Of a stretch of 38,094 bases of DNA, positions 7,662-15,785 are shown one piece after another. The DNA is from Paracoccaceae bacterium. GTDB lineage: Bacteria; Pseudomonadota; Alphaproteobacteria; Rhodobacterales; Rhodobacteraceae. Both the position numbers and the translations under genes were made by a program. The notes beneath the pieces were generated by a model. The model made no database searches and was not told the origin of the DNA. It was given only the letters and a program-made list of their open reading frames with translations. Within the stretch, counting starts at the first letter, position 1. Each line of letters begins with the position of its first letter. The DNA lies in contig JAKITO010000032.1 of assembly GCA_021648025.1 (NCBI GenBank), positions 1-38,094 on the forward strand. The letters are read 5' to 3'.

Positions 7662-8258
7662 CTACGCGAACGCCCTTCTGAACATTTCGTTGCCTTCAGG
7701 ATAAAGTCGCGACCTCAGCAACAGTTTGTTGGAATCTACCGCCTCGGCAATGCGGGTATAATGTTTGCCGGTGCGCTCAGGTGCACGCAAAAGGACGGTC
7801 TCGGCTTTGTTCAATGCCAGCTCCATTTCGGCTGTGGCGCGGGGAATGGCCGTCGGTTTGATGGCGCTGTAGGTCTGCAACCCCTGGCGTTTGCGCGCCA
7901 CATTCGGGTCAACGTGACGTTTCATGACCTTGTCCAGCGCGGCCTCGACCGATTCCAACGCCTTGCGGGCGTCGCGGTAGGCGGGTCGCCCGTTCAACAG
8001 GCTTGCAGCCAGTTGGTAGGTCTGGCGGTAACAGTCAAACCGGTAAACCCGCTCGACCCTCTGACATCTGGCCACTCCGCGGGTCAGTGCACGCACCACC
8101 GTCCTGGTCGTGGCATTGGACAGGCCCGCCCCGCCGACGCCGCCACTCGTGCGGCCTTCGCCTTCGCCGTCGCCCTGGCCGTAAGAAAATCCGGGGCTGG
8201 GGGCGGACAGGCTGAATATTATTGAAAGCACCACCGCCAGGCGCGAAAAACTATACAT
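7662..8258 (-). CDS. Secreted protein of unknown function
   Basis: I do not recognise a domain in this 198-residue protein. An N-terminal signal peptide is evident (hydrophobic residues about 5-22, ending near SPGFS), followed by a Gly-rich segment (about 26-45). The rest is helical and basic with two cysteines (VARCQRV and RFDCYRQ) that could form a disulfide. The signal implies periplasmic or extracellular location. It lies 69 bases downstream of the glycosyltransferase operon on the same strand; a possible -10 TAGAAT lies upstream of its start, so it may have its own promoter. Function unknown. Confidence 0.65.
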   Translation of the reverse strand: MYSFSRLAVVLSIIFSLSAPSPGFSYGQGDGEGEGRTSGGVGGAGLSNATTRTVVRALTRGVARCQRVERVYRFDCYRQTYQLAASLLNGRPAYRDARKALESVEAALDKVMKRHVDPNVARKRQGLQTYSAIKPTAIPRATAEMELALNKAETVLLRAPERTGKHYTRIAEAVDSNKLLLRSRLYPEGNEMFRRAFA

Positions 8259-8327
8259 AATAAAATCCGAAATATCGTTGAACCTGTCGCTATTCTACCT
8301 GAAACAACGCCGTTGCCCATGGGTAAC

Positions 8328-9044
8328 TTAGTCGCCCGGATTTGAGCCGCTCAATTCAAAACGGCGGATCAGCTGGAATTTCCCAGAAGGTTTCTCGCCC
8401 ACCAATGCCAGATCATTCAGCCTGAAATCCTCAGACAGCAAAGGCGCAAAGGTTGTTTCAAGCACCATTTCAACCGTCGACAGCACAGGTTTCGCCAGCC
8501 GCCCGGTCAGCGTAATATGAAACCGAAAGTCATCCATCACATGTGGATAGCCCCATTTCTTCAGGTTACCCTCTTGCCGGGGCGTCAGATGCGCCGCCCG
8601 GCGCCTGTCCATTTCCTCCGGTGTCGGCAGCGCACGAAACCGGTCAAGTTCACGCACGCAGCGACCCGCCAACTCCGACAGCTTTGGCGATTGATCCGGG
8701 CACAACGCCAGAAACCGGCCCAGCCGGGTCAGGCGCAAAAGCCCTGCATCAATGGCGGGCAAAGATCGGCACAGATCCGCGCAGGCGGCCTCAAGATCAT
8801 CAAAGGTCGCGCCCTTTGCCAGCCGGAAAGGCGGTTTAATGGTCCCATGCAGCCCGTATTTGCGGGGGCTTTGGGTGATCTCGGCGACAGGGACCGCCAA
8901 ATCAGGTAAATGCGGATGCCGGGCCGGGCCGCCCGTCAGGCAATCCCAACCCAGCCAGCCGGTGGCAAAACGCGCCCAACCGGCCTGCGCCGGGGGCAGG
9001 TAAAACAACGCATAGCGGGTGAAATCCGATGGGCTAACAGGCAC
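8328..9044 (-). CDS. DUF1045 family 2H-phosphoesterase-like protein
   Basis: A protein of about 238 residues with the two H-x-T motifs of the 2H phosphoesterase superfamily: YGLHGTIKPPF (about residue 60) and FRFHITLTG (about 190), plus the N-terminal RYALFYLPP of DUF1045. Relatives occur in phosphonate-utilisation operons, but no phn gene is visible here. Start GTG 9044 is my choice because homologous sequence begins right after it and it overlaps the stop of the methyltransferase gene by 11 bases; the frame remains open to 9155 in sequence that overlaps that gene. It is the last gene of the operon. Substrate unknown; a phosphodiester or cyclic phosphate is suggested by the fold. Confidence 0.75.
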   Translation of the reverse strand: MPVSPSDFTRYALFYLPPAQAGWARFATGWLGWDCLTGGPARHPHLPDLAVPVAEITQSPRKYGLHGTIKPPFRLAKGATFDDLEAACADLCRSLPAIDAGLLRLTRLGRFLALCPDQSPKLSELAGRCVRELDRFRALPTPEEMDRRRAAHLTPRQEGNLKKWGYPHVMDDFRFHITLTGRLAKPVLSTVEMVLETTFAPLLSEDFRLNDLALVGEKPSGKFQLIRRFELSGSNPGD

Positions 9045-9513
9045 GATAAAACAGATACCTTTCGCGGGCGATACTAACCGGACCGGTGATTTGTTCGATA
9101 CCAACAAGAGGCTGGCCAGAAACAATGATACCCCCCGGAACCATCGCACGGGCAATCAACGGGCTAAGCCGGGCCGCCTCGGACACATCTTTGGCTTTGT
9201 CGCCAAAGCCAAAGTCATAATGGGCCAGGGCGATCCGCGTACCGTTGCCCAGCAGCTTTTGCAACATCGGCTCGGCCTCGCCCTGTAAAAAGTCGGCCTT
9301 TGGTGGAACGCAAGACGCATGGCATTGCAACACCCGGTCAATCACCCAGATACGCCGCTGGGGCAGAATTTCACGCAAATGATCATAAGTGCGCCCATTG
9401 CCCAACCCAAGGTCCAGCGCGTCGCCTTTTATGTCAGAGATCTGCTCAGCCGCCCAGTTCAGCCCGTCACGCTGTGCGGCAAAGCGACGTAACATGGAAT
9501 CAAGTCTGCTCAT
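9034..9513 (-). CDS. Small class I SAM methyltransferase-like protein
   Basis: A 159-residue Rossmann-type protein with the SAM-binding loop DLGLGNGRTYDHLRE (about 34-48). WVIDR follows, where the ribose-binding acidic residue normally lies, and GGIIVSGQPL comes near the end. The small size suggests a minimal fold, like the Methyltransf_17 type. It is a clear paralogue of the gene at 22605-23090: both start MSRLD and share LGLGNGRT-x-x-HLRE. In the operon it lies 14 bases after the deacetylase-like gene and overlaps the DUF1045 gene by 11 bases, suggesting a shared pathway. The methyl acceptor is unknown. Confidence 0.75.
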   Translation of the reverse strand: MSRLDSMLRRFAAQRDGLNWAAEQISDIKGDALDLGLGNGRTYDHLREILPQRRIWVIDRVLQCHASCVPPKADFLQGEAEPMLQKLLGNGTRIALAHYDFGFGDKAKDVSEAARLSPLIARAMVPGGIIVSGQPLVGIEQITGPVSIARERYLFYRAC

Positions 9514-9527
9514 TAGGTTTTGTCCTT

Positions 9528-10283
9528 TTATGCGGGGTCCAATGCAGTCCAGACCCGAACAGGCCCCGCCATCAGGCGGCTTAACAGGGCATCGGTGAAT
9601 CCCCAGATCGCCTCGTTATGGACCAGATGATGGGTCAGAATGCCATAGGGTTCGTCGTTGTCTGCACGCCCCAAACGCCGGTCTTTCAACTGGCAAACCA
9701 GCCCGGCGATCAAACTGTCAGGGTCCACCAATTCCCGTCCGGCCCTCCAGTTGACCGGATCAAGGTGGGTGTTGATCTGGGCCAGCCCTGGTGCGGCCAG
9801 CGGCGCGCGACGCGGTGTGAATGTCGACAATGACGCCAGGCCAAGCCCCTGCAACCCGGTGACCACCTGCGGCGATATGCGGTTCCAGGGGGGGACAAAC
9901 ATCCGGGAAAGGCGCGCCCCAAACAGGCCTGTCAGCTTATCCAACCCATCCGCCACCTCTTGCTCCATCTCCGCCACACGGCGATGCCCCCCAAACTCAG
10001 CCTTCTTTTCACCACTGGGCGCGTGGTTGCGATGTGCCCACCCGTGAACCGCCGCTATCAGGTGGTTCGACCCCGAAACATACGCCGCCAACCCTTGCGT
10101 CGCCGTCTTGGGGATAACCGCCAGATGCACCCGGATGCCATGTACCTCGGCCATCCCCGTCAGCCGGTCCAGTGCCGCGCCCGTGGTCGTCGCATCGTCA
10201 TCGCGCCACCAAAGCGGCAAGGTCAACCCCGTTGATGCCCATTGCGCCAACTCGCGATCAAAAGGGGTCCAATCTGGTGTCAT
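9528..10283 (-). CDS. Polysaccharide-deacetylase-like protein
   Basis: A 251-residue cytosolic-looking protein without a signal peptide. It shows features of the NodB/polysaccharide deacetylase (CE4) fold: WWRDDDA (25-31) with candidate metal-binding and catalytic Asp, HGWAHRNHAP (about 80) resembling the H-x-x-x-H metal site, FVPPWNR (about 130), and LTHHLVHNEA near the end with a possible catalytic His. CE4 enzymes remove N- or O-acetyl groups from glycans. It overlaps the upstream glycosyltransferase gene by four bases (ATGA), implying translational coupling and joint action on a glycan or glycolipid intermediate in the cytoplasm. Confidence 0.8.
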   Translation of the reverse strand: MTPDWTPFDRELAQWASTGLTLPLWWRDDDATTTGAALDRLTGMAEVHGIRVHLAVIPKTATQGLAAYVSGSNHLIAAVHGWAHRNHAPSGEKKAEFGGHRRVAEMEQEVADGLDKLTGLFGARLSRMFVPPWNRISPQVVTGLQGLGLASLSTFTPRRAPLAAPGLAQINTHLDPVNWRAGRELVDPDSLIAGLVCQLKDRRLGRADNDEPYGILTHHLVHNEAIWGFTDALLSRLMAGPVRVWTALDPA

Positions 10284-11431
10284 CGGCGTGCCAGCGCCAT
10301 TTCATGCACCATTTCTTGCGCCAAAATAACGCTTTGCCCGGCACCGTCAAACCCAAGGCCTGTATCGGCACGTGGCCCCGCAATCATCACCCGCTCAACC
10401 GCGTCGCAAAGCGCGCGGGGGGTCATTTCAGCACTGCGCAACACCGAAATGCCGGGCATTTGTGCAAGGCTTTGGGCGCGCAAGGTCTGTTCAACCTCAG
10501 CCCCGTCGTCAAACGGCACCAACACGGCGGGCGTTCCCGCCTGCATCAGGTCCAGCGCTGTGTTGTAGCCGCACATGCTGACCGAAGCTGCGACATGGTA
10601 CAGCATTTGGCGAAACTCGGGCCTTACCGGTTCGATGATGGTCCCTTTTGGTGGGTTCAACCATTCTAACGCCTTGATCCGTACCGTGGCGTCACGGCCC
10701 CCCACCAATAGCCGCCAAACCCGGTTTGGCATCAGATGTGCGGCCTTGATTGCGGTTTCAAACAGTGCGGTGCCAACCGCCCCGCCACCGACGCTGACCA
10801 GTATTTCGCCCTTGCCCAGTTGCGTTGGGTGCGGGCGCGCGGCGGCAGGTGCCACATAACCGGTGTATTTCAGGCGCGCCTGCAACATGTCCGACACCGG
10901 CCAGCTTTGTTCCAGACGGGTGGCATCCGGGTCGGAATGCACCAAAACGGCGTCATAAAACCGGGCAATGATGTCATCGGCGCGAATGGCCTTGGACGGT
11001 TTTGACGGCGGTGCCAGAATGTCGCGGATCGAGGCCAGAATGACAGGTGGCCGGGGCAAGGCAATGGCCGCCTCCAACAGACCAAGGAATTCCGCCGATA
11101 AAACCCGGCGCCCAAACGGAAACAGCTCAGTTATCAGGATATCCGGTGCGGGCGTCAGGGCGGCGATCAAAGCAGTTTGGCGGGCGGCGAACGTGGCTTC
11201 AGCCACCTCTTGCCCATCGTCGTCAAGCAGCCGGGTGAAATTGGTCCCGTCCGACCGGATCGGCGGCAATTGCAGGAATGTCAGCCCCGCGTGATCCAGT
11301 AAAGACACCGGCATCCCGCCCGAAGCAAGTGTCACCCGATGCCCGGCTGCCGCAAATGCCCGGCCCAGCGTCAAGGCGCGCGCCAGATGGCCAGTGCCCA
11401 AAAGGTGGGTGACAACGATCAGGACGTTCAT
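10280..11431 (-). CDS. MurG/GT28-like glycosyltransferase
   Basis: A 383-residue GT-B fold protein. The N-terminal glycine loop LLGTGHLARA (about 10-19), LVSVGGGAVG in the middle and the C-terminal SMCGYNTALDLMQAGTPAVLVPF match MurG/UDP-glycosyltransferase-type enzymes, where the GGYNT-like loop contacts the sugar nucleotide. Start ATG 11431 overlaps the phosphatase stop (ATGA); the frame is open to 11479, but the Rossmann start MNVLIVVTHLLG fits here. It is a paralogue of the first gene of the operon (14352-15575). Donor and acceptor are unknown; a UDP-sugar donor is likely from the family. Confidence 0.82.
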   Translation of the reverse strand: MNVLIVVTHLLGTGHLARALTLGRAFAAAGHRVTLASGGMPVSLLDHAGLTFLQLPPIRSDGTNFTRLLDDDGQEVAEATFAARQTALIAALTPAPDILITELFPFGRRVLSAEFLGLLEAAIALPRPPVILASIRDILAPPSKPSKAIRADDIIARFYDAVLVHSDPDATRLEQSWPVSDMLQARLKYTGYVAPAAARPHPTQLGKGEILVSVGGGAVGTALFETAIKAAHLMPNRVWRLLVGGRDATVRIKALEWLNPPKGTIIEPVRPEFRQMLYHVAASVSMCGYNTALDLMQAGTPAVLVPFDDGAEVEQTLRAQSLAQMPGISVLRSAEMTPRALCDAVERVMIAGPRADTGLGFDGAGQSVILAQEMVHEMALARR

Positions 11432-12030
11432 GCGGTCCCCTCGCGTCGGGTCAGTCGCAGCGGTTCTGGTTCGGGGCACAGGTTTCCCTGCTGCAATCTC
11501 AGAATGTACAACCGGTTCCGTTTGATGTCGAACGGCGCAGGCCCGTTAAAATCCCACCCGTGCGCGCAGGCCAGCAGGGCGCGCATAACACCGATATGGC
11601 ACACCGCAACGCAATCCGTGTCAAGCTGATCCAACCATGGTTGCAACCTGCCCCACACCTCGCGCGGGCTTTCACCGTTTGGCGCGCGATAGTCCCAACC
11701 CCACTCTTCAATATGACGAAAGCCGACGGTCGGGTCTTCAATCAGGTCAAGCCCGCGCAACCCCTCCCAATCGCCCCAGTTCATTTCGGTCAGTTCGGGG
11801 GCTGTTTGCGGCGCGCACCCGCCAACAATCTGCGCCGTTTCAAACGCACGGGACAATGGGCTGGACCACAATTGGGCCGTGTTCCAAGGTGCCGGCAGGG
11901 CAAACCCGGCCAGACCAACGCGCGCATCGTCGTCCAGCGCAATATCGCTGCGACCCTGAATGCGCCCGGCGCGGTTCCAGGGGGTATGGCCGTGGCGCAG
12001 CAGGGCAAGACGGATCACAGGACAATTCAT
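11428..12030 (-). CDS. Histidine phosphatase family protein
   Basis: A 200-residue member of the phosphoglycerate-mutase-like superfamily. It has the LLRHGHTPWN motif (about 10-19) with the phospho-accepting His, SPLSRAFETAQ with a phosphate-binding Arg, EMNWGDWEG with the acidic residue, and VCHIGVMRALLA with the second catalytic His. It is probably a small-molecule phosphatase rather than a mutase. Overlaps of four bases (ATGA) with both neighbours place it firmly within the glycosyltransferase operon, which suggests that it dephosphorylates an intermediate of the same pathway, as such phosphatases do after glycosyl-phosphoglycerate synthases. That comparison is inference. Confidence 0.85.
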   Translation of the reverse strand: MNCPVIRLALLRHGHTPWNRAGRIQGRSDIALDDDARVGLAGFALPAPWNTAQLWSSPLSRAFETAQIVGGCAPQTAPELTEMNWGDWEGLRGLDLIEDPTVGFRHIEEWGWDYRAPNGESPREVWGRLQPWLDQLDTDCVAVCHIGVMRALLACAHGWDFNGPAPFDIKRNRLYILRLQQGNLCPEPEPLRLTRREGTA

Positions 12031-13106
12031 TGCCGGGCCTCGATCAGCGGTGTAACCGCGTTCCAGAAAATATCGGTGGCAGCGGTGATCAGGTGGTTCT
12101 GTTCAACCTCGGCGCGGGCCTGCCGGCCCAACGCGCGTCGCTCTGCCGGGTCATTCAGCAGGCGCGCAAGGCAGGCCGCCAGCGCCTCAGGCCCTGCCTC
12201 TGGCAAGGGCAACACCCCTGCCAGCACCACATCCCGCACCCCCGGACGGTCTTGTGCCACAACGGGCAAACCTGCGCTTTGCGCCTCAAGATAGACCATG
12301 CCGTAAGCCTCGTTCACACCCGGCCAAAAGAACAGTCCGGCGCGATTGTAGGCGCACGCCAATTCATCCCGGTCAAGCTGACCCAGAAAGGTCACTTTGG
12401 GGCCAAACCGGGCCATCAGGGCCACCACCTCTGCCCGTGCCGGGCCATCTCCGACAATTTCCAGCCGCCAGTCGCCGGGCAGGCGATCCAAAGTGTCGGC
12501 GATAATGCGGTACGATGCAAGTTTGTCACCCGCGCGCATCATCCCGACGCTCAACATCACGTTTGAACCGGTATCAGACACATCAGGCAGGCTTTCATGT
12601 ACCAGAAACGGGCGTAAATGGACCAGTTTCTGATCCGGTGCCTGATCCCGTTTCAGGGTGATCAAATCCAGTTCGGTCAGATAAAACACAATGTCCGCCG
12701 CATCGCTGGCGGCCTCGGCGGCTTGCGCGAACCCGGCCCACGGCCCTTGTAACCGACTGCGCGCCCGGGTGGTTTCGATCTGGACATAAGCCAGGTTCAG
12801 GGCGCGGCAAACCGGCGGGCCGATCAGGTCGGGGGCTTTGTAGTAATTGTGATAAGTGACCCAAAGGGCGATGTCCTTACCCTTCAACCTGGCAATAACC
12901 CGCTGCACTTCGCCCATGGCAGCCTTCATCATCTTATCTTGAAACCCGCCATCCCCATCCGGGTCACGGACCCGCAATTGCGAGGCCAGATCAACAGTGG
13001 CACGCGCGCCAATCACCCGCATCAGATTGCGCGCCATTTCCCGGTCACCCGAAGGCACGCCGTGGGTCGGGGGTTTCATTGGCGCATAAAACGCAACATC
13101 GGCCAT
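12027..13106 (-). CDS. Glycosyltransferase family 4-like protein
   Basis: A 359-residue GT-B glycosyltransferase. It begins MADVAFYAPMKPPTHGVPSGDREMAR; the later Rossmann domain shows MLSVGMMRAGDKLASY, WRLEIVGDGPAR, VTFLGQLDRDELACAYNRA and the GT4 E-x7-E segment NEAYGMVYLEAQSAGLPVVA. Family members are retaining enzymes using nucleotide-activated sugars. It follows the other GT4 gene by four bases and overlaps the phosphatase gene by four. No signal peptide or membrane span, so it is cytosolic or membrane-associated. Substrates unknown. Confidence 0.85.
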   Translation of the reverse strand: MADVAFYAPMKPPTHGVPSGDREMARNLMRVIGARATVDLASQLRVRDPDGDGGFQDKMMKAAMGEVQRVIARLKGKDIALWVTYHNYYKAPDLIGPPVCRALNLAYVQIETTRARSRLQGPWAGFAQAAEAASDAADIVFYLTELDLITLKRDQAPDQKLVHLRPFLVHESLPDVSDTGSNVMLSVGMMRAGDKLASYRIIADTLDRLPGDWRLEIVGDGPARAEVVALMARFGPKVTFLGQLDRDELACAYNRAGLFFWPGVNEAYGMVYLEAQSAGLPVVAQDRPGVRDVVLAGVLPLPEAGPEALAACLARLLNDPAERRALGRQARAEVEQNHLITAATDIFWNAVTPLIEARQ

Positions 13107-13110
13107 GGTG

Positions 13111-14355
13111 TCAGCCTCCGTTGCACAATCGGGTCAGACGCGCGGAAAGTTGCGCAATTCCCGGCTCCATACCAAAATCGGACTTCAATCGCGCCAGCGC
13201 CGCTTTGGCCATCTTGGCACCCTGTTGTGGATTGTCGCCAAAGAACCGGATCGCCTCGCACAACGCCTCTGGTGTGTCCCGGCTCAGCACCCCGTGGGTG
13301 CCCGAGGTTATGAATTCCGGTATGGCCGACACAGGCGTCGACAAGATCGCCAGATTTTGCGACGCCGCCTCCATCAGCACATTTGGCAACCCGTCCCGGT
13401 CGCCATCTTGCGCCACCCGGCTGGGCAGTACAAACAAATCGGCCCGGCGCATTGCCGCAATCACCTCGGGTTGGTCGCACGCACCGCGCCAGGTGATGCG
13501 GTCAGCCACCCCTGCCCGCTTGGCCTGATCTCTCAATGGTTCACTCAAATCACCGCCGCCAATATGCTCCCACGTCCAGCCCAGCCGATCCGGTAACAAC
13601 GCCAGTGCGGCGATCAACCGGTCAAACCCCTTTTTCTCGACCAACCGACCCACCGACATCAGGCGCAGCGGGTCGCCCGGCTGGCGCAATGCCCGATCCG
13701 GCGGCGTCGGAAACCGGGACAGATCAAGCCCGTGATACACCAGATCAATCCGGCCCGCATCAGAGGCCAACCCGCGCAGGTGCCTGGCCCCATATGCGGT
13801 GCAGGTGGCCCCAAAATCAGCCCCAAAAGCCCCACCCAGTTTTTCGCGCAGCTCCCACTCGGGCGAGGTCCAGATGTCTTTGGCATGGGCCGAAAAGCTC
13901 CACGGCAAGCCGCGCATGATTGCCGCATAACGCCCGACCGACGATGGCGTATGCAGGAAATGCGCGTAAATCCCGCGGGTTTCCGGCGGCAGTTCGGCGG
14001 CCAATACGCAAGCCTGACCAAACCGGCGAATGCGGTTGTGGGTCGGATCGCGCACCAGATCGCGACGCCAGATTTCATAGGCCGCCACGTAGCCGGGCAA
14101 AGCCCGCGCCGCGTCGCGGGCGCGGTCCACGCGACCCGGTTCAAGGTACAGGTATTCCGGCAGATACCGCACCCGCGCCTGCAAACGGTCATGCAAGGGA
14201 TGGCGTTTCTTGTCGGTGGGAAAGCGCAACGACCAGATGTCAAAACGATGCCCCGCCGCCTCAAGGGCGACCAGTTCCTGGGCGATGAACGTCTCGGACA
14301 GGCGCGGCCAGCCTTTGACCAGGACCGCAAGCGGTGGTGCGGCGGCACTGCTCAT
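13111..14355 (-). CDS. Glycosyltransferase family 4, WcaL/colanic-acid type
   Basis: A 414-residue GT4 enzyme. The N-terminus LVKGWPRLSETFIAQELVALE is typical of WcaL/AmsK-like transferases, followed by IYAHFLHTPSSVGRYAA and FSAHAKDIW. The C-terminal domain has LMSVGRLVEKKGFDRLI, ITWRGACDQPEVIAAMRRAD, LPSRVAQDGDRDGLPNVLME and AILSTPVSAIPE. In the E-x7-E region the first acidic residue appears to be Asp rather than Glu. It overlaps the upstream glycosyltransferase gene by four bases (ATGA). Its relatives act on polyprenyl-linked exopolysaccharide intermediates, but no polymerase or flippase is nearby. Confidence 0.85.
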   Translation of the reverse strand: MSSAAAPPLAVLVKGWPRLSETFIAQELVALEAAGHRFDIWSLRFPTDKKRHPLHDRLQARVRYLPEYLYLEPGRVDRARDAARALPGYVAAYEIWRRDLVRDPTHNRIRRFGQACVLAAELPPETRGIYAHFLHTPSSVGRYAAIMRGLPWSFSAHAKDIWTSPEWELREKLGGAFGADFGATCTAYGARHLRGLASDAGRIDLVYHGLDLSRFPTPPDRALRQPGDPLRLMSVGRLVEKKGFDRLIAALALLPDRLGWTWEHIGGGDLSEPLRDQAKRAGVADRITWRGACDQPEVIAAMRRADLFVLPSRVAQDGDRDGLPNVLMEAASQNLAILSTPVSAIPEFITSGTHGVLSRDTPEALCEAIRFFGDNPQQGAKMAKAALARLKSDFGMEPGIAQLSARLTRLCNGG

Positions 14356-15575
14356 TCTGCGGCTTGATCTGCGCGCCGCGCCAACAGCACCTTGACGCGA
14401 CGGGTGACATAATCCAACCCGTCCAGCAACCCGGCGGAAATTGCCTGAGACGGCAGCGGCTGGCGCGGCAGGTTACGAATTGCCGCCGCCATCGCCACCG
14501 CAGTTGCCCCGTCACGTTTTTCGTCAAACATGCGGATCAGCCCAAGGTCTTCGGCCCGGCTGGCGCGGATCCATTGTTCCAGCCTAGGCACCGTGCGCGG
14601 AACAATCACCGCGCGTTTGTCAAACGACAGGATTTCGCAGAATGTGTTGTAGCCGCCCATCGACACCACGCCTTCGGCCCCGGCAAACAGGGTTTCGATC
14701 TCGGCGTCAAAGCCGATGGTGGTGACCCGCCCATCAAGGTGGCGCACCCGTGCCTCGAACGCTTCCCGGTCCTCGCCGCTCAGGAATGGCCCATAAACCA
14801 GCACCGCGCGCGGTGCCAGATCGGGGTCTTGTTCATAAGCCGCCAGAACCTGATCCACCATCGCCTTGCCGTCGCCACCCCCGCCCGGCGTAATCAGCAC
14901 ATAAGGCTGATCCGGCGGCGTGCCGACAGTGCCAAGATCGCGGCGCAAATACCCGGTCCAATACATCCGCGAATGCACCTTGTCCGAAAGGTCCAGCCCG
15001 GCAGTCGGGTCATAGATCGAACGCAGCCCATAAACCCAAATCTCGTCATAAAAGTCTTCGGTGGCCTGCAAGGCCCCCTTGCGGGCCCATTCCCTGGCCA
15101 ACACTTCGGGTTCGTCCAGAACATCGCGCAGCCCCAGAACCAGACGGGCGCGGCCCTTGGATTGCAGATCGTCCAGGGTCGGCAACAACTCGCCCCGGAA
15201 CCCGGTGGGTTCCTTGTCGACGATCAGAATGTCGGGCCTGTACTGCTCGGCAGTGGCGCGGATCAGACCGGCGCGCAGATCGGTCGTTTCCTCGATTGTC
15301 ATGTCCATCGACTGGCTGACATAGCTGCCATCGGCCAGTTTGGTCACCCCCGGCAGGCGCACATGGTCCACCCGGTGCGGGAACGTGAACCGCCCAGCCA
15401 TGGGTGATCCGGTCATGATCAGCGCCGTCGCGGTTGGATCGGCCAATGTGATCGCCGCCGCCAACGCACGCGACCGCCGCAGATGGCCCAACCCGAAGGT
15501 GTCATGACTGTACAGCATCACCCGCGGGGCGCGTGCGATTTTGCCAGTTCGACCGGTGATGTTCTTGTTGCTCAT
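14352..15575 (-). CDS. MurG-like glycosyltransferase, first gene of operon
   Basis: A 407-residue GT-B protein with an N-terminal glycine-rich loop YSHDTFGLGHLRRSRALA (about 22-39), a central VLITPGGGGDG and the C-terminal sugar-nucleotide loop SMGGYNTFCEILSFDKRAVIVPR. This is the first gene of the minus-strand operon reaching down to 8328. Upstream, an AT-rich patch around 15637-15662 carries a weak promoter-like pair on the minus strand (TTGCAA, 16-base spacer, TACTAC). It is homologous to the fifth gene of the operon (10280-11431), so the pathway has two related transferases, perhaps adding successive sugars. Substrates unknown. Confidence 0.82.
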   Translation of the reverse strand: MSNKNITGRTGKIARAPRVMLYSHDTFGLGHLRRSRALAAAITLADPTATALIMTGSPMAGRFTFPHRVDHVRLPGVTKLADGSYVSQSMDMTIEETTDLRAGLIRATAEQYRPDILIVDKEPTGFRGELLPTLDDLQSKGRARLVLGLRDVLDEPEVLAREWARKGALQATEDFYDEIWVYGLRSIYDPTAGLDLSDKVHSRMYWTGYLRRDLGTVGTPPDQPYVLITPGGGGDGKAMVDQVLAAYEQDPDLAPRAVLVYGPFLSGEDREAFEARVRHLDGRVTTIGFDAEIETLFAGAEGVVSMGGYNTFCEILSFDKRAVIVPRTVPRLEQWIRASRAEDLGLIRMFDEKRDGATAVAMAAAIRNLPRQPLPSQAISAGLLDGLDYVTRRVKVLLARRADQAAE

Positions 15576-15769
15576 ATTTGCGCCCAGATGTTGCGCCGGA
15601 ATTACCCGCCCGACATCATGCCGGACACCCGTTCTGTAGTAATAAATAATGTGCTAATTGCAATCCCGGAATTCCAGATGGCTGACAACGATGTGAAGGT
15701 CAGAGGGGGGGGGACGTAATAATGAGGTTCCCAGGGGATATCGCCGCCCTTGCATTGCCCTGCATCAGT

Positions 15770-15785
15770 CCCGGATTAATCCGGG
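15770..15785. repeat. 16-base perfect palindrome over the marR stop
   Basis: CCCGGATTAATCCGGG is its own reverse complement and covers the TAA stop of the marR remnant (15776-15778, minus strand). With no T run it is a weak terminator at best. It could be an operator or a member of a short dispersed palindrome family. Confidence 0.5.

Noticed and set aside
14334..15407. Plus-strand open frame of 357 codons
   Set aside because: Antisense to the first glycosyltransferase gene; biased composition (many His, Gln, Arg, Pro) typical of a shadow frame.
15483..15719. Plus-strand frame of 78 codons crossing the glycan-operon upstream region
   Set aside because: Starts inside the first glycosyltransferase gene on the other strand, runs through the G tract and shows no domain.
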